Shown one piece after another: positions 45,818-54,651 of a stretch of 64,000 bases of DNA. Position 1 is the first letter of the stretch; each line of letters begins with the position of its first letter. Source of the stretch: Kribbella pratensis (GTDB lineage: Bacteria; Actinomycetota; Actinomycetes; Propionibacteriales; Kribbellaceae); contig NZ_SODP01000001.1 in NCBI RefSeq assembly GCF_004365355.1, positions 1,309,473 to 1,373,472 of the forward strand, written 5' to 3'. Under the pieces are notes generated by a model that worked only from the letters and a program-made list of their open reading frames with translations, ran no database searches and was not told where the DNA came from. The translations under genes were made by a program, and so were the position numbers.

Positions 45818-47221
45818 TCAGTTGGCCTGGCTGATGCTCGACATGTTGAAGTCGGGCACGAGCAGCGGCGGCGTCGCTGTCCGCGAGAAGTAGTCGCCCC
45901 ACTCCCTCGAGTACGACGGAACCGTGGCGCCCGCAGCGGTGAACCGGCCGAGCAGATCGACCGGGCTCTCGTTGAACCGGAAGTTGTTGACCGCCCCCGT
46001 CACCTCGCCGTTCTCGACCAGGTAGACACCGTCGCGGGTCAGGCCGGTCAGCAGCAGCGTCTGCGGGTCGACCATCCGGATGTACCAGAGGCAGGTCACC
46101 AGCAGGCCGTTGTCGAGCCCGGCGACCAGGTCGTCGGTCGAGCCGGCGCCGCCGTCGACGGAGACGACGTAGTTCGCGATGTCCGGCGTCGCCTCCGGTA
46201 CGCCGATCAGCTCCGCCGTGTGACGGCTCGTCATCAGGTGTTCGAGCTTGCCGCCCCGGATCCAGTCCGTCGCCTGCAACGTCAGCCCGTTGTCGAACAC
46301 GCTCGACGAGCCGCCCGACGACCGGGCCACCGCGAACGCGAACGCCTCGAGCCCGGGCAGCGCCGGGTCGGAGTGCAGGTTCACCGGCTGTTGCGACAGG
46401 GTGTCGCCGATCCGGGTCCCGCCGCCGGACTTCGAGAACACGGTCTGGCCGTCGAAGGCGTCACGGCCGTCGAGCTGCCAGTACAGGTACGTCATCAGGT
46501 CGGCGACTGCGGCCGGCGGCAGGATCGTCGGCTGCCGGCCGGCGTCGACCGAGACCGTCCGGGTCGCCCAGCCGAGCCGGCGGGTCAGCTCGGCGTCGAG
46601 CGCGAGCGCGTCGACGTCGGTGAAGTCGCGGGTGGCCGTGCCGACCCAGGCCGAGTGGCTGAGGTCGGCGTTCTTGCCGGTCGAGGACACGTATCCGCGG
46701 GGGAGCGCCTGGCGCAGCCGCAGTCCGGTCGACGAACCGACGTACAGCGTGACGACCTCGTGGTTGGCGAACCCGTACAACCGACGCCGCTCGAGCTCGG
46801 CGCGCTTGAGCGACTCGCCGAGCGACGGCGCGAACTTCTCGTAGACGCCGACCGTGGTCTCCTCGGGTTCGAGGTCCCAGTCCGCGCCGACGGCGCCGTC
46901 GACGAGCGGGCGGGCGTCCTCGGCCGGTCCCGAGGCGCGGGCGGTGGCGATCGCGGCGGAGACGATCTCGTGCAACGAGTCCTCGGTGACGGACGAGCGG
47001 CCGATGACGCCGGCCGCCGTACCCTCGCCGGATCCGACCGTGGCGATGACCGTCACGCTCGAGCCGCGCATCGCGCCGTTCGTGGTCAGGGTGTTGTTGG
47101 CCCAGCGCAGGTTCGTGCTGGAGGTTTCGGCGACGAGTACGACGCAGCCGTCGGCGCCCTCGGCCGCGGCCAGCGCCAGACCGCGCTCGATGGTGTCCTG
47201 GGGCGTGAGTTGGATCGTCAC
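45818..47221 (-). CDS. tldE: TldE/PmbA-type metalloprotease subunit
   Basis: A 467-residue member of the TldD/TldE (U62) family lacking the HExxxH zinc site, so the partner subunit. Family regions: [20 protein letters not shown] near the start, and [20 protein letters not shown] and [20 protein letters not shown] later. TldD/TldE pairs cleave unfolded peptides and help mature modified peptides. The GTG start at 47221 overlaps the TldD stop (GTGA); the long frame continuing to 48517 is a shadow of tldD. Confidence 0.92.
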   Translation of the reverse strand: MTIQLTPQDTIERGLALAAAEGADGCVVLVAETSSTNLRWANNTLTTNGAMRGSSVTVIATVGSGEGTAAGVIGRSSVTEDSLHEIVSAAIATARASGPAEDARPLVDGAVGADWDLEPEETTVGVYEKFAPSLGESLKRAELERRRLYGFANHEVVTLYVGSSTGLRLRQALPRGYVSSTGKNADLSHSAWVGTATRDFTDVDALALDAELTRRLGWATRTVSVDAGRQPTILPPAAVADLMTYLYWQLDGRDAFDGQTVFSKSGGGTRIGDTLSQQPVNLHSDPALPGLEAFAFAVARSSGGSSSVFDNGLTLQATDWIRGGKLEHLMTSRHTAELIGVPEATPDIANYVVSVDGGAGSTDDLVAGLDNGLLVTCLWYIRMVDPQTLLLTGLTRDGVYLVENGEVTGAVNNFRFNESPVDLLGRFTAAGATVPSYSREWGDYFSRTATPPLLVPDFNMSSISQAN

Positions 47222-48729
47222 CGGCCGGCCTCCTGCGTGGTGTTGAGAATGCGGACGCTGCGGAACAGCGCGGACGGGCAGCCGTGGGTGACCGCGCCGG
47301 ACTGCGGCGGCTCGGCCTTGCCGCAGTTCAGCGCGCCGCCGAGCAGGTACGTCTGCGGGCCGCCGACGGCCTCCATCGAGCCCCAGAAGTCGGTGGTGGT
47401 CGCCTGGTACGCCACGTCGCGGAGCTGGCCGGCGATCTTGCCGTCGACGATCTTGTAGAACCGCTGACCGGTGAACTGGAAGTTGTACCGCTGCATGTCG
47501 ATCGACCAGGACTTGTCGCCGACGATGTAGATCCCGTTCTTCACCCGGCTGATCAGCTCCTCGGTGGAGGGGCCGTTCGGGGCGGGCTGGAGGGAAACGT
47601 TGGCCATCCGCTGGATCGGGATGTGGCCGGACGAGTCGGCGTACGCACAGCCGTTGGAGCGCGGTGTGCCGAGCAGGTCTTCGTTCTTCTTCGCCATCCG
47701 GCGGTCGACCTGGTAGCCGACCAGGATGCCGTCCTTGACCAGGTCCCACTGCTGGCCGGCGACGCCCTCGTCGTCGTACCCGACGGTGGACAGGCCGTGC
47801 TCGACGGTGCGGTCGCCGGTGACGTGCATGACCGACGAGCCGTACTTCAGCGTGCCGAGCTTGTCGGTGGTGGCGAAGCTGGTGCCGGCGTAGTTCGCCT
47901 CGTAGCCGAGGGCGCGGTCTAGCTCGGTGGCGTGCCCGATCGACTCGTGAATGGTCAGCCAGAGGTTCGTCGGGTCGATAACGAGGTCGTACTCGCCGGC
48001 CTCGACGGACGGGGCGGCGAGCTTCTCGGCGAGCCAGCCGGGGATCTGGGCGAGCTCTTCGTCCCAGTTCCACCCGGTGCCGGTCATGTACTCCCAGCCG
48101 CGGCCGGCCGGCGGGGCGCAGGTCGACATCGAGTCGAACCGGTCCTCGGCGACGGCGTGGGCGGTGATGTTCGGGCCGATGCGGACGCGCTGCTGGGTGT
48201 ACGACGTGCCGGCCGAGTTCGCGTAGTACTTGCACTCGTGGATGGTCGCGACGTGGACGCTGACGTGGGCGACGCCGTCGGCCTTCAGGAGGCGGTCGCT
48301 GTAGTCGGTGAGCAGGGCGATCTTCTCGGCGCGCGGGACGGTGAACGGGTCGATCTCGTACGACGAGATCCAGGTGACGTCGTCGTACACGGGCTCGTCG
48401 GCGAGCTCGATCGTCTCGGCGTTGATCGGGCGGGACACCTGCGCCATGTTGACGGCCTGCTCGGCGACGCGGACCGCTTCGTCCTCGGTGAGCGCGACGC
48501 CGGCGGCGAATCCCCACGTGCCGTCGTGGATCACGCGGACGGCGAGACCGAGGTCCTCGTCGTCCTTCGCGCTCTCCAGGACGCTGTCGCGCAGGGAGAT
48601 CGACTCGGACCGGATCCGCTCCAGGCGGAACTCGGCGTACGTCGCGCCGAGGTCGCGGGCGCGGTGGAGCGCCGCTTGGGCGAGTTCATGACGGGGGAGG
48701 GCGAGGAAGCTCGCGTCGACTTCTGGCAC
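47218..48729 (-). CDS. tldD: TldD metalloprotease
   Basis: A 503-residue TldD protease with the zinc site His261-Glu262-His266 (TIHESIGHATELD) and the C-terminal Cys (GALNCGKAEPPQSGAVTHG). Earlier family blocks are RIRSESISLRDSVLESAKDD and DLGLAVRVIHDGTWGFAAG. I choose the GTG at 48729, which has AAGG upstream and gives the usual N-terminus; a TATAAG hexamer just before could be part of its promoter. It forms a complex with the downstream TldE. No modified-peptide precursor was found nearby, so its client is unknown. Confidence 0.92.
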   Translation of the reverse strand: MPEVDASFLALPRHELAQAALHRARDLGATYAEFRLERIRSESISLRDSVLESAKDDEDLGLAVRVIHDGTWGFAAGVALTEDEAVRVAEQAVNMAQVSRPINAETIELADEPVYDDVTWISSYEIDPFTVPRAEKIALLTDYSDRLLKADGVAHVSVHVATIHECKYYANSAGTSYTQQRVRIGPNITAHAVAEDRFDSMSTCAPPAGRGWEYMTGTGWNWDEELAQIPGWLAEKLAAPSVEAGEYDLVIDPTNLWLTIHESIGHATELDRALGYEANYAGTSFATTDKLGTLKYGSSVMHVTGDRTVEHGLSTVGYDDEGVAGQQWDLVKDGILVGYQVDRRMAKKNEDLLGTPRSNGCAYADSSGHIPIQRMANVSLQPAPNGPSTEELISRVKNGIYIVGDKSWSIDMQRYNFQFTGQRFYKIVDGKIAGQLRDVAYQATTTDFWGSMEAVGGPQTYLLGGALNCGKAEPPQSGAVTHGCPSALFRSVRILNTTQEAGR

Positions 48730-48792
48730 GGTGTCGACCTTATACACGGAACCGGACAAAGCCCGGCGGTGTAGTGACAATGACAAGAAACC

Positions 48793-48996
48793 GCCTCGCT
48801 CCGCTCGGCGGGCTGGGTGAGGGTGCCTCGCTTCGCTCGGCGGGCTGGGTGAGGGGCCCGGCTCCTGGGTGGGGTGAGGGTGCCTCGCTTCGCTCGGCGG
48901 GCTGGGTGAGGGGCCCGGCTCCTGGGTGGGGTGAGGGTGCCTCGCTCCGCTCGGCGGGTTGGGTGGAGGCCTTGCTCTACCGGTTGGGGTGAGGGT
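48793..48996. repeat. 57-bp tandem repeat array (about 3.5 copies)
   Basis: Starts of GCCTCGCT(T/C)CGCTCGGCGGG recur at 48825, 48882 and 48939, exactly 57 bp apart, with a 32-bp partial copy at 48793 and decay in the last copy. Open frames across it on both strands are repeat artefacts (ASLRSAGWVRGPAP). The whole 405-nt gap 48730-49134 holds no credible gene and remains G-rich up to the sigma gene. Confidence 0.9.
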
Positions 48997-49134
48997 GCCG
49001 CGACTGGATGAGCGGGTTGGGTGAGGTGCCTCTCTTCTCTCGGTGGGTTGAGGCGGGGCCCGGCTCGTGGGTGGGGTCGGGGTCCTCGCTTACTCGGTGG
49101 ATGTGGGGTCGGTGGGGTGAGGGTGGATTGGTGG

Positions 49135-49692
49135 ATGGGAGGCGTGATCGAGGGCGGTGGGGATGGTGAGGTTCTGGCTCGGGTGCGGGGTGGGGAGAGT
49201 GCCGCGTACGGCGAGTTGGTGGGGCGGTATGCCCTGGTGGCGAAGCGGACTGCGGTGTTTCTCGGGGCGGGCGCTGATGCGGATGACGTGGTGCAGGAAG
49301 CGTTCGTCAAGGCTTACAGAGGGCTGGGCGGGTTTCGGGAGGGAGCTGCCTTCAAGCCCTGGTTGTTGCGGATTGTCGCCAACGAGACGCGGAACGCGGT
49401 GCGGGCACGCGGCCGGCGAGCACGGCGTGAGGAGCTCGCGGCGCCGCTTGACGTCGTGCTGGATCCTGCCGACGCCGCTGTGTCGCTGGAGCGTCGGACC
49501 GAGCTGCTGAACGCCGTACGGACGCTCCCCGAGCCCATGCGGCTCGTAGTGACCTGCCGGTACCTGCTGGATCTGGATGAGCAGGAAACCGCCGTAGTAC
49601 TCGGCTGGCCCCGCGGGACGGTCAAATCACGCCTGCATCGCGCGCTGGGGAGACTCCGCGACGCTCTACCGGACAAGGAGGTGCAGCGATGA
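49135..49692 (+). CDS. ECF sigma factor (RpoE-like)
   Basis: A 185-residue sigma-70 family factor: region 2 (YGELVGRYALVAKRTAVFLG, then ADADDVVQEAFVKAYRGLGG) and region 4 (RLVVTCRYLLDLDEQETAVV, GWPRGTVKSRLHRALGRLR). The start is placed at the ATG at 49135; a GTG at 49144 is possible. It overlaps the next gene by 4 nt (ATGA), whose product looks like its membrane anti-sigma partner. It is not of the ECF42 type seen at 15271. Confidence 0.9.
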   Translation: MGGVIEGGGDGEVLARVRGGESAAYGELVGRYALVAKRTAVFLGAGADADDVVQEAFVKAYRGLGGFREGAAFKPWLLRIVANETRNAVRARGRRARREELAAPLDVVLDPADAAVSLERRTELLNAVRTLPEPMRLVVTCRYLLDLDEQETAVVLGWPRGTVKSRLHRALGRLRDALPDKEVQR

Positions 49693-50345
49693 GCCTTGAA
49701 GACGAACTGCGGGCTGTCGGACGATCTGCCGTCGTACCTCCGGTTGACGACACCCTGACAACCACAGTGCTTACACGCGTAGCGGACATCCCAGTGCGGA
49801 AGCGACTGCGCGACAGATGGCGTACGTTCCTCGCCGGCTTCCTCGTACTGCTCGCCGGCCTCGCGCTGACCCCACCAGTACGGGCCACCGTCGCAGAGTG
49901 GCTGCGGATCGGCGGAGTCCAGGCGCAGCCAGTCGGCAGCGGTCCGAGTACTGCGCCTCCGGTGCCCACCGTCGGGGAACACCTGTCGTTGGACCAGGCT
50001 GCACAGGTCGCCGGGTTCACTCCAGCGCTTCCCAAGGAGCTGGGTCCGCCGACCGGAGTCGAGGCGTCGAAGGGATTCATCGCGACCAGCTGGAGCGGTG
50101 TGCGGTTGGAGCAGTTCCAGTCCGGCATCGAGCCCATGTACCTCAAGCGGTACTACGGCAGCCTCGAATACGTCGAGCAGATCAACGCCTTCTGGTTCAA
50201 GACCCCACACGACCTCGTACTGGTCGACAAACGCGTCGTACGCGTCGCCGGACCCACTCTGGTCTGGGAGCGCAACGGTGTGACGTTCCGCCTAGAGGGC
50301 CCGGACAAGACCCGGGCAATAGCCCTGGCAAGCGGAACCTCCTGA
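49689..50345 (+). CDS. Membrane protein, probable anti-sigma factor
   Basis: A 218-residue protein with a short cytoplasmic N-terminus, one transmembrane helix at about 46-61 (FLAGFLVLLAGLALTP) and an extracytoplasmic domain ending in IALASGTS. Coupled translation with the ECF gene and the topology point to an anti-sigma factor, although no zinc-binding His-x3-Cys-x2-Cys motif is visible. The outer domain (LSLDQAAQVAGFTPALPKEL) resembles DUF4367-type sensors. Confidence 0.82.
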   Translation: MSLEDELRAVGRSAVVPPVDDTLTTTVLTRVADIPVRKRLRDRWRTFLAGFLVLLAGLALTPPVRATVAEWLRIGGVQAQPVGSGPSTAPPVPTVGEHLSLDQAAQVAGFTPALPKELGPPTGVEASKGFIATSWSGVRLEQFQSGIEPMYLKRYYGSLEYVEQINAFWFKTPHDLVLVDKRVVRVAGPTLVWERNGVTFRLEGPDKTRAIALASGTS

Positions 50346-50381
50346 CCGACGGTGGTGTATCCAGCGTGAAAGGAGAGCCGC

Positions 50382-51050
50382 ATGATCCGTCGTACGCTCG
50401 CACTGGCCGCAGCACTGCTCGGACTGACCGCGTTCACCGCACTTCCAGCTCACGCAGGAGGTCCCACCAGCGTGCTGCTCAGCGCACCACCGCACGTGAC
50501 CGCTGTCGGCTACGACGACGAGCGGTACTACGACCTGCAGAGCCTGGTCCAGGCCCCATCGAAGGCCGACGCCGGAAGTGACGTACACAGCGCCGGGAGG
50601 TTCGTCCGCGCGACCTGGCTGATCCACGACATGAGCGTGTGGCGGATCGACATCATCTATCCGGACGCACCCGGTGGCCCGTGGATCTCCACGGAGGAGT
50701 TCCTCACCGGAACCAAGCCGGCCAAGCCGACCTGGCACCGGGCCGCCGATCCGGCACGCCTTCTCGAGGTGCTCGGAACGTTCAAGCTCCTCGACGGCAA
50801 GTTCGACGGCGGCCCCACCGTCGACAACGGCTCCACGCTCGGCAACGACTCCACCCTCGGCAACGGCTACTCCTCAGCCGACGCGCCTGTCACCACACCC
50901 GAGCCGACGCCCGCACCCGCTCAGGCGCAAGCGACCACCAGCGTCTTCACCGGCTGGCGCTGGATCATCCCCGGCGTCCTCATCGGCTCAGCCGCCGCAA
51001 TCGTTGCCGTCCGCCTCTTCCCGAAGCGCCGCTGGGAGCTGATCGACTAG
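50382..51050 (+). CDS. Secreted, C-terminally anchored protein of the ECF operon
   Basis: A 222-residue protein with a signal peptide (RRTLALAAALLGLTAFTALP, cleaved after AHA near 25), an outer domain without a known family, a Ser/Thr/Pro-rich spacer at about 150-188, and a C-terminal helix (WIIPGVLIGSAAAIVAVRLF) with a basic tail. AAAGGAGA precedes the ATG, 36 nt after the anti-sigma stop, so it belongs to the operon and may be the sigma factor's output or signal sensor. Confidence 0.8.
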   Translation: MIRRTLALAAALLGLTAFTALPAHAGGPTSVLLSAPPHVTAVGYDDERYYDLQSLVQAPSKADAGSDVHSAGRFVRATWLIHDMSVWRIDIIYPDAPGGPWISTEEFLTGTKPAKPTWHRAADPARLLEVLGTFKLLDGKFDGGPTVDNGSTLGNDSTLGNGYSSADAPVTTPEPTPAPAQAQATTSVFTGWRWIIPGVLIGSAAAIVAVRLFPKRRWELID

Positions 51051-51727
51051 AGCTTCGCGGCCAGCTCGAAGCCCGCAAACAGCCGCCCACCGTACTCAGT
51101 AAGGATGCGGTCCACGGCAACGACCAGCCGGTCGTCGTCTGCCCTTACGCCGTCCATCAACGCCGCAGCCTGAGCGCTGTCGTACGCCGAAACCTCCCGC
51201 AGCAGACCCTTGCCGGTGCCGGACCAACGCCCGGCACCCGTCAGCAGCAGCCGCGCCGCGTCCTGCCACAGCACCGAAGCGATCGCCAGCCGCACATCAC
51301 CGGACGCATCCGACAGGTCGTCGATCAGGTTGGTGATCGTGTACCGCAGCAGGTCCAGCTCGTCCACGGACAACGGCTTAGGCCCGGCAGCCACCTCAGC
51401 CAGGTACTCCCGCTGCAGCCGAGCTCCGCACCCGTCTGTGTCCAGCAGTACGACGGACTCCCCGACGAGCCGCATCATGGTCGGCTGGCGTCGCTCCTGG
51501 TCCTTGTCGGCGAAATTGCGCAGCGACTTCTCGGTGTGCACGAACAGCTCGACCGGCCACCCGCCGTACTCGAGCGACTTCCGCATCGGCGCTGGAGGAC
51601 CGTCCAGCAGCACGGTGATGTCCAGGTCGGAGGTACTGCTCGCGTCACCGCGCGCCACGCTGCCTCCGAGCCAGGCGGCTCGGGCATCCGGATACAGCTC
51701 GTGTACGAGTTGGCGTGCGACGTCCAT
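51047..51727 (-). CDS. Nucleotidyltransferase-domain protein
   Basis: A 226-residue Pol-beta-fold nucleotidyltransferase with the GS motif (LGGSVARGDASSTSDLDITV; Gly-Ser at 22-23 and Asp34/Asp36). A helical C-terminal domain follows. It resembles antibiotic adenylyltransferases and MNT toxin-antitoxin enzymes but has no HEPN partner; the upstream gene is a hydrolase. Start ATG at 51727 overlaps that gene's stop by one base. Substrate unknown. Confidence 0.85.
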   Translation of the reverse strand: MDVARQLVHELYPDARAAWLGGSVARGDASSTSDLDITVLLDGPPAPMRKSLEYGGWPVELFVHTEKSLRNFADKDQERRQPTMMRLVGESVVLLDTDGCGARLQREYLAEVAAGPKPLSVDELDLLRYTITNLIDDLSDASGDVRLAIASVLWQDAARLLLTGAGRWSGTGKGLLREVSAYDSAQAAALMDGVRADDDRLVVAVDRILTEYGGRLFAGFELAAKL

Positions 51728-52578
51728 CAGGACAGTGTCAGCCAGCGCAGCAGTTCGCGGTACGCATTTGCCGGTGGGATGTGACCGCCCACGTAGTACT
51801 TGCGTTCCGCGTGCGGCATCGCGGCGGCCAGGATGTCGACGTACTTGCCAGCACGTTCGTCGGCTGAGCCGTGCCAGAGGCTGACCGGGACCTTGATGTC
51901 GCCCAGCTCGAAGCCCCACGGGGCAGCGAAGGCGAGGTGGTCGTCGAGCCAGCCGTCGTGGCTGGTGACAAAGGTGGCGTCGAGACGAGCCATCGCCGCG
52001 GCGTCCTCCCGGGCGGGCGGACCCGGCTCAGCTCCCGGTTGAGGTGGGATCTCTGGTCCGCCTGCTTCAACCGCAGCCATGATCGCCCGGGTTGTCTCCT
52101 CCAGCCCGGGCCGGAGGTCACCGTGTACTGCGAGCCAGGAGGTCCGATTGCGACGCGGGTCCGCGAGCTCTTCCTCCTCGGTCGGCTCTGGACCGTCGAC
52201 GATCGGCGGCGCGTTGCTACCGATCACCGCGCACCTCGTCACTCGCTCAGGCAGCAGTGCGGCACACGCCAACGCATGCGGACCGCCACCGGAGCCACCT
52301 GTGACCGCGAAGCGGCCCCAGCCCAGCGCATCGGCCACCGCAACCGCGTCCTCGACCACAGAGGCCACAGTGCGCCCTGGCTGGCGCGTCGACCCGCCGT
52401 AACCGGGGCGGTCAGGGGTGGCGACCCGCAGACCGGACGACTCGATCGCCGCCACGGCGTCCGGCCGCTTCCAGCGTGTTGAGGGCGTACCCCCGAACGA
52501 GAGCGCCGGCAGACCGTCCTCATCGCCGTAGATGCTGTAAAGAACCATCCGGTCCCCGACCCTCACCATGCCGTCCAC
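51727..52578 (-). CDS. Alpha/beta hydrolase
   Basis: A 283-residue alpha/beta hydrolase. The nucleophile elbow is GGSGGGPHA with Ser96; the acid and His are in the C-terminal part (LWHGSADERAGKYVDI; VGGHIPPAN). The oxyanion region is FGGTPSTRW. Active-site order fits esterases and epoxide hydrolases. An in-frame ATG lies three codons further in. It is cotranscribed with the nucleotidyltransferase gene. Confidence 0.87.
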   Translation of the reverse strand: MDGMVRVGDRMVLYSIYGDEDGLPALSFGGTPSTRWKRPDAVAAIESSGLRVATPDRPGYGGSTRQPGRTVASVVEDAVAVADALGWGRFAVTGGSGGGPHALACAALLPERVTRCAVIGSNAPPIVDGPEPTEEEELADPRRNRTSWLAVHGDLRPGLEETTRAIMAAVEAGGPEIPPQPGAEPGPPAREDAAAMARLDATFVTSHDGWLDDHLAFAAPWGFELGDIKVPVSLWHGSADERAGKYVDILAAAMPHAERKYYVGGHIPPANAYRELLRWLTLS

Positions 52579-52723
52579 CAGCGGAGCGTAACCACCCGAC
52601 AGCAGCTATCCGAATCCACAGTTACCAACCCGAGATTCTCGGAATTCGAGATGCAACGACGGTGGTGGAAGGATGCGCTCTAGGTTTTGTCGGCTGTAAG
52701 AATCCAACCAGTCGGGAGTGCTT

Positions 52724-53653
52724 GTGAGTTCCTCGGTCGCCGGGACCGTTTCACCCACCCGGCAGGCGATGCGCCGGCTACGGCGTGACCGCAGCGCGCG
52801 GGTCGGCGTCGTACTGGTCGTGGGGCTGATCGTGGTCGCGGCGGCCGCGCCGCTGCTGGTCCGGCTGGCCGGCCAGGACGCGACGACGTACCACATCGAT
52901 CTGCTCGATCCGAACCGCGGCAACGCGCCGGCGGGCGCGCTCGGCGGGATCAGCGGCACTCACTGGTTCGGTGTCGAGCCGCTGACCGGCCGGGACCTGT
53001 TCTCGATCGTCGTCCTCGGCCTGCGGACGTCGCTGACCATCGCGGTCGTCGTCACCGTGATCACGACGGTCGTCGGCACGCTTGCCGGCATCAGCGCGGC
53101 GTACTTCGGCGGCTGGTACGACGCGGTCATGTCGCGGCTGCTCGACTTCCTGTTCGGGTTCCCGCAGCTCGTCTTCATGATTGCCCTCGGCATCATCATC
53201 CCGGCCAGGTTCCCGCGCTGGCTGCTGCTGATCCTGGTGCTGAGCTTCTTCGGCTGGGCCGGCCTGGCCAGGCTGATCCGCAACCAGGCCCGCTCGCTGG
53301 TCGCCCGTGAGTTCGTCGAGGCGGCGCGCAGCGTCGGCTCGAGCGGCTGGATGGTCATCACCCGCGAGCTCCTGCCGAACCTGCTCGGCCCGGTCCTGGT
53401 GATCGCCACGCTGGCGATCCCCGGCTACGTCGGCACCGAGGCGGCGCTGTCGTTCCTCGGCGTCGGCGTACCACCGCCGACACCGAGCCTCGGGCGGTCG
53501 ATATCGGACTCGATCGCCTGGGTGTACACCGGCGCGGACCCGTGGTTTCTGCTGTTCCCGGGCACGGTGCTGTTCCTCGCCGTCCTGGGTTTCACGCTCG
53601 TCGGTGACGGCGTGCGGGACGCGTTCGACGTCCGGTTGCGGAGGACGAGCTGA
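52724..53653 (+). CDS. Peptide/nickel ABC transporter permease (DppC/OppC type)
   Basis: A 309-residue inner-membrane permease with about six helices (VLVVGLIVVAAAAPLLVRLA onwards) and the EAA loop FVEAARSVGSSGWMVITREL near 220. I start at the GTG at 52724 with GGGAG 5 nt upstream; a second GTG lies at 52718. It opens a complete five-gene importer operon ordered C-B-D-F-A, unusual because the C permease comes before B. Substrates are likely peptides. Confidence 0.9.
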   Translation: MSSSVAGTVSPTRQAMRRLRRDRSARVGVVLVVGLIVVAAAAPLLVRLAGQDATTYHIDLLDPNRGNAPAGALGGISGTHWFGVEPLTGRDLFSIVVLGLRTSLTIAVVVTVITTVVGTLAGISAAYFGGWYDAVMSRLLDFLFGFPQLVFMIALGIIIPARFPRWLLLILVLSFFGWAGLARLIRNQARSLVAREFVEAARSVGSSGWMVITRELLPNLLGPVLVIATLAIPGYVGTEAALSFLGVGVPPPTPSLGRSISDSIAWVYTGADPWFLLFPGTVLFLAVLGFTLVGDGVRDAFDVRLRRTS

Positions 53654-54651
53654 TGCCCGACCTCGTCTGGTTCGTGACCCGGCGGCTGTTCGCGGCGCTG
53701 CTGGTGATGCTCGCGCTGAGCCTCGCCGTCTACCTGGTCTTCTACGCGATCCCCGCCGACCCGGCCCACCTGGCGTGCGGCAAGCCGTGTACGCCGGACC
53801 GCCTGGAGCAGGCGCGGCACTTCATGCAGCTCGACCAGAGCACCCTGCAGCAGTACCTGAGCTTCCTGAAGGGCGTCTTCGCCGGCCGCACCTTCGGTGA
53901 CGGTACGGCGGCCGTGCACTGCAACGCGCCCTGCTTCGGGTACTCGTTCCCCCTGGCCCGCCCGGTCACCACGCTGATCCTGGACCGGCTGCCGGTCACC
54001 GCGTCGATCGCGATCGGCGCCGCCATACTGTGGCTGCTCTTCGGTGTCTCGCTCGGCGTGATCGCCGCCCTGAACCGCGGCCACTTCCTCGACCGGCTCG
54101 CGATCGGGGTCGCGCTGGTCGGAGTCTCGACGCCGTCGTTCCTGCTCGGTCTGCTGGCCATCCTGGTCTTCGGGTTCTGGCTCAACATGGTCCCGGTCAA
54201 CGGGTACGTCCCGTTCACCGAGAGCCCGGTCGACTGGGCCTGGCACCTGATCACGCCCTGGATCGTGCTCGCGATCCTGCAGGCGGCGTCGTACATCCGG
54301 CTGACCCGTTCGCAGATGCTCGAGGAGCTGAACCTCGACTACATCACCACGGCCCGGGCGAAGGGCGCCGGCGAGTCGCGGGTGGTCCTGACCCACGGAC
54401 TCCGCGGCGTCCTCGTGCCGGTCGTGACGCTGTTCGGCCTCGATCTCGGCGGTCTGCTCGGAGGTGCGATCCTGACCGAGAAGGTCTTCAGCATGCAGGG
54501 CCTCGGCGACCTGCTGATCACCGCGGTCGGCTCGCTCGACGTGGCTGTGGTCGTCGGTGTGACGCTGTTCTCGGCGTTCCTGATCATCCTCGCGAACCTG
54601 GTGGTGGACATAGTGCACGGTGTGCTCGACCCGAGGGTGAGTCATGGCTGA
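53653..54651 (+). CDS. Peptide/nickel ABC transporter permease (DppB/OppB type)
   Basis: A 332-residue permease with a first helix at about 9-29 (LFAALLVMLALSLAVYLVFY), the periplasmic loop typical of DppB, and the EAA-loop equivalent LDYITTARAKGAGESRVVLT. Starts in the stop codon of the DppC-type gene (TGATG), so the two are coupled. It heterodimerises with that permease. Confidence 0.9.
   Translation: MPDLVWFVTRRLFAALLVMLALSLAVYLVFYAIPADPAHLACGKPCTPDRLEQARHFMQLDQSTLQQYLSFLKGVFAGRTFGDGTAAVHCNAPCFGYSFPLARPVTTLILDRLPVTASIAIGAAILWLLFGVSLGVIAALNRGHFLDRLAIGVALVGVSTPSFLLGLLAILVFGFWLNMVPVNGYVPFTESPVDWAWHLITPWIVLAILQAASYIRLTRSQMLEELNLDYITTARAKGAGESRVVLTHGLRGVLVPVVTLFGLDLGGLLGGAILTEKVFSMQGLGDLLITAVGSLDVAVVVGVTLFSAFLIILANLVVDIVHGVLDPRVSHG

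Noticed and set aside
47222..48517. N-terminal part of an 899-codon minus frame continuing tldE
   Set aside because: Arg/His-rich shadow of tldD in another frame; the true tldE start is the GTG at 47221.
48774..48992. 72-codon repeat protein (ASLRSAGWVRGPAP units)
   Set aside because: Produced by the 57-bp tandem repeat; no start signal and similar frames on both strands.
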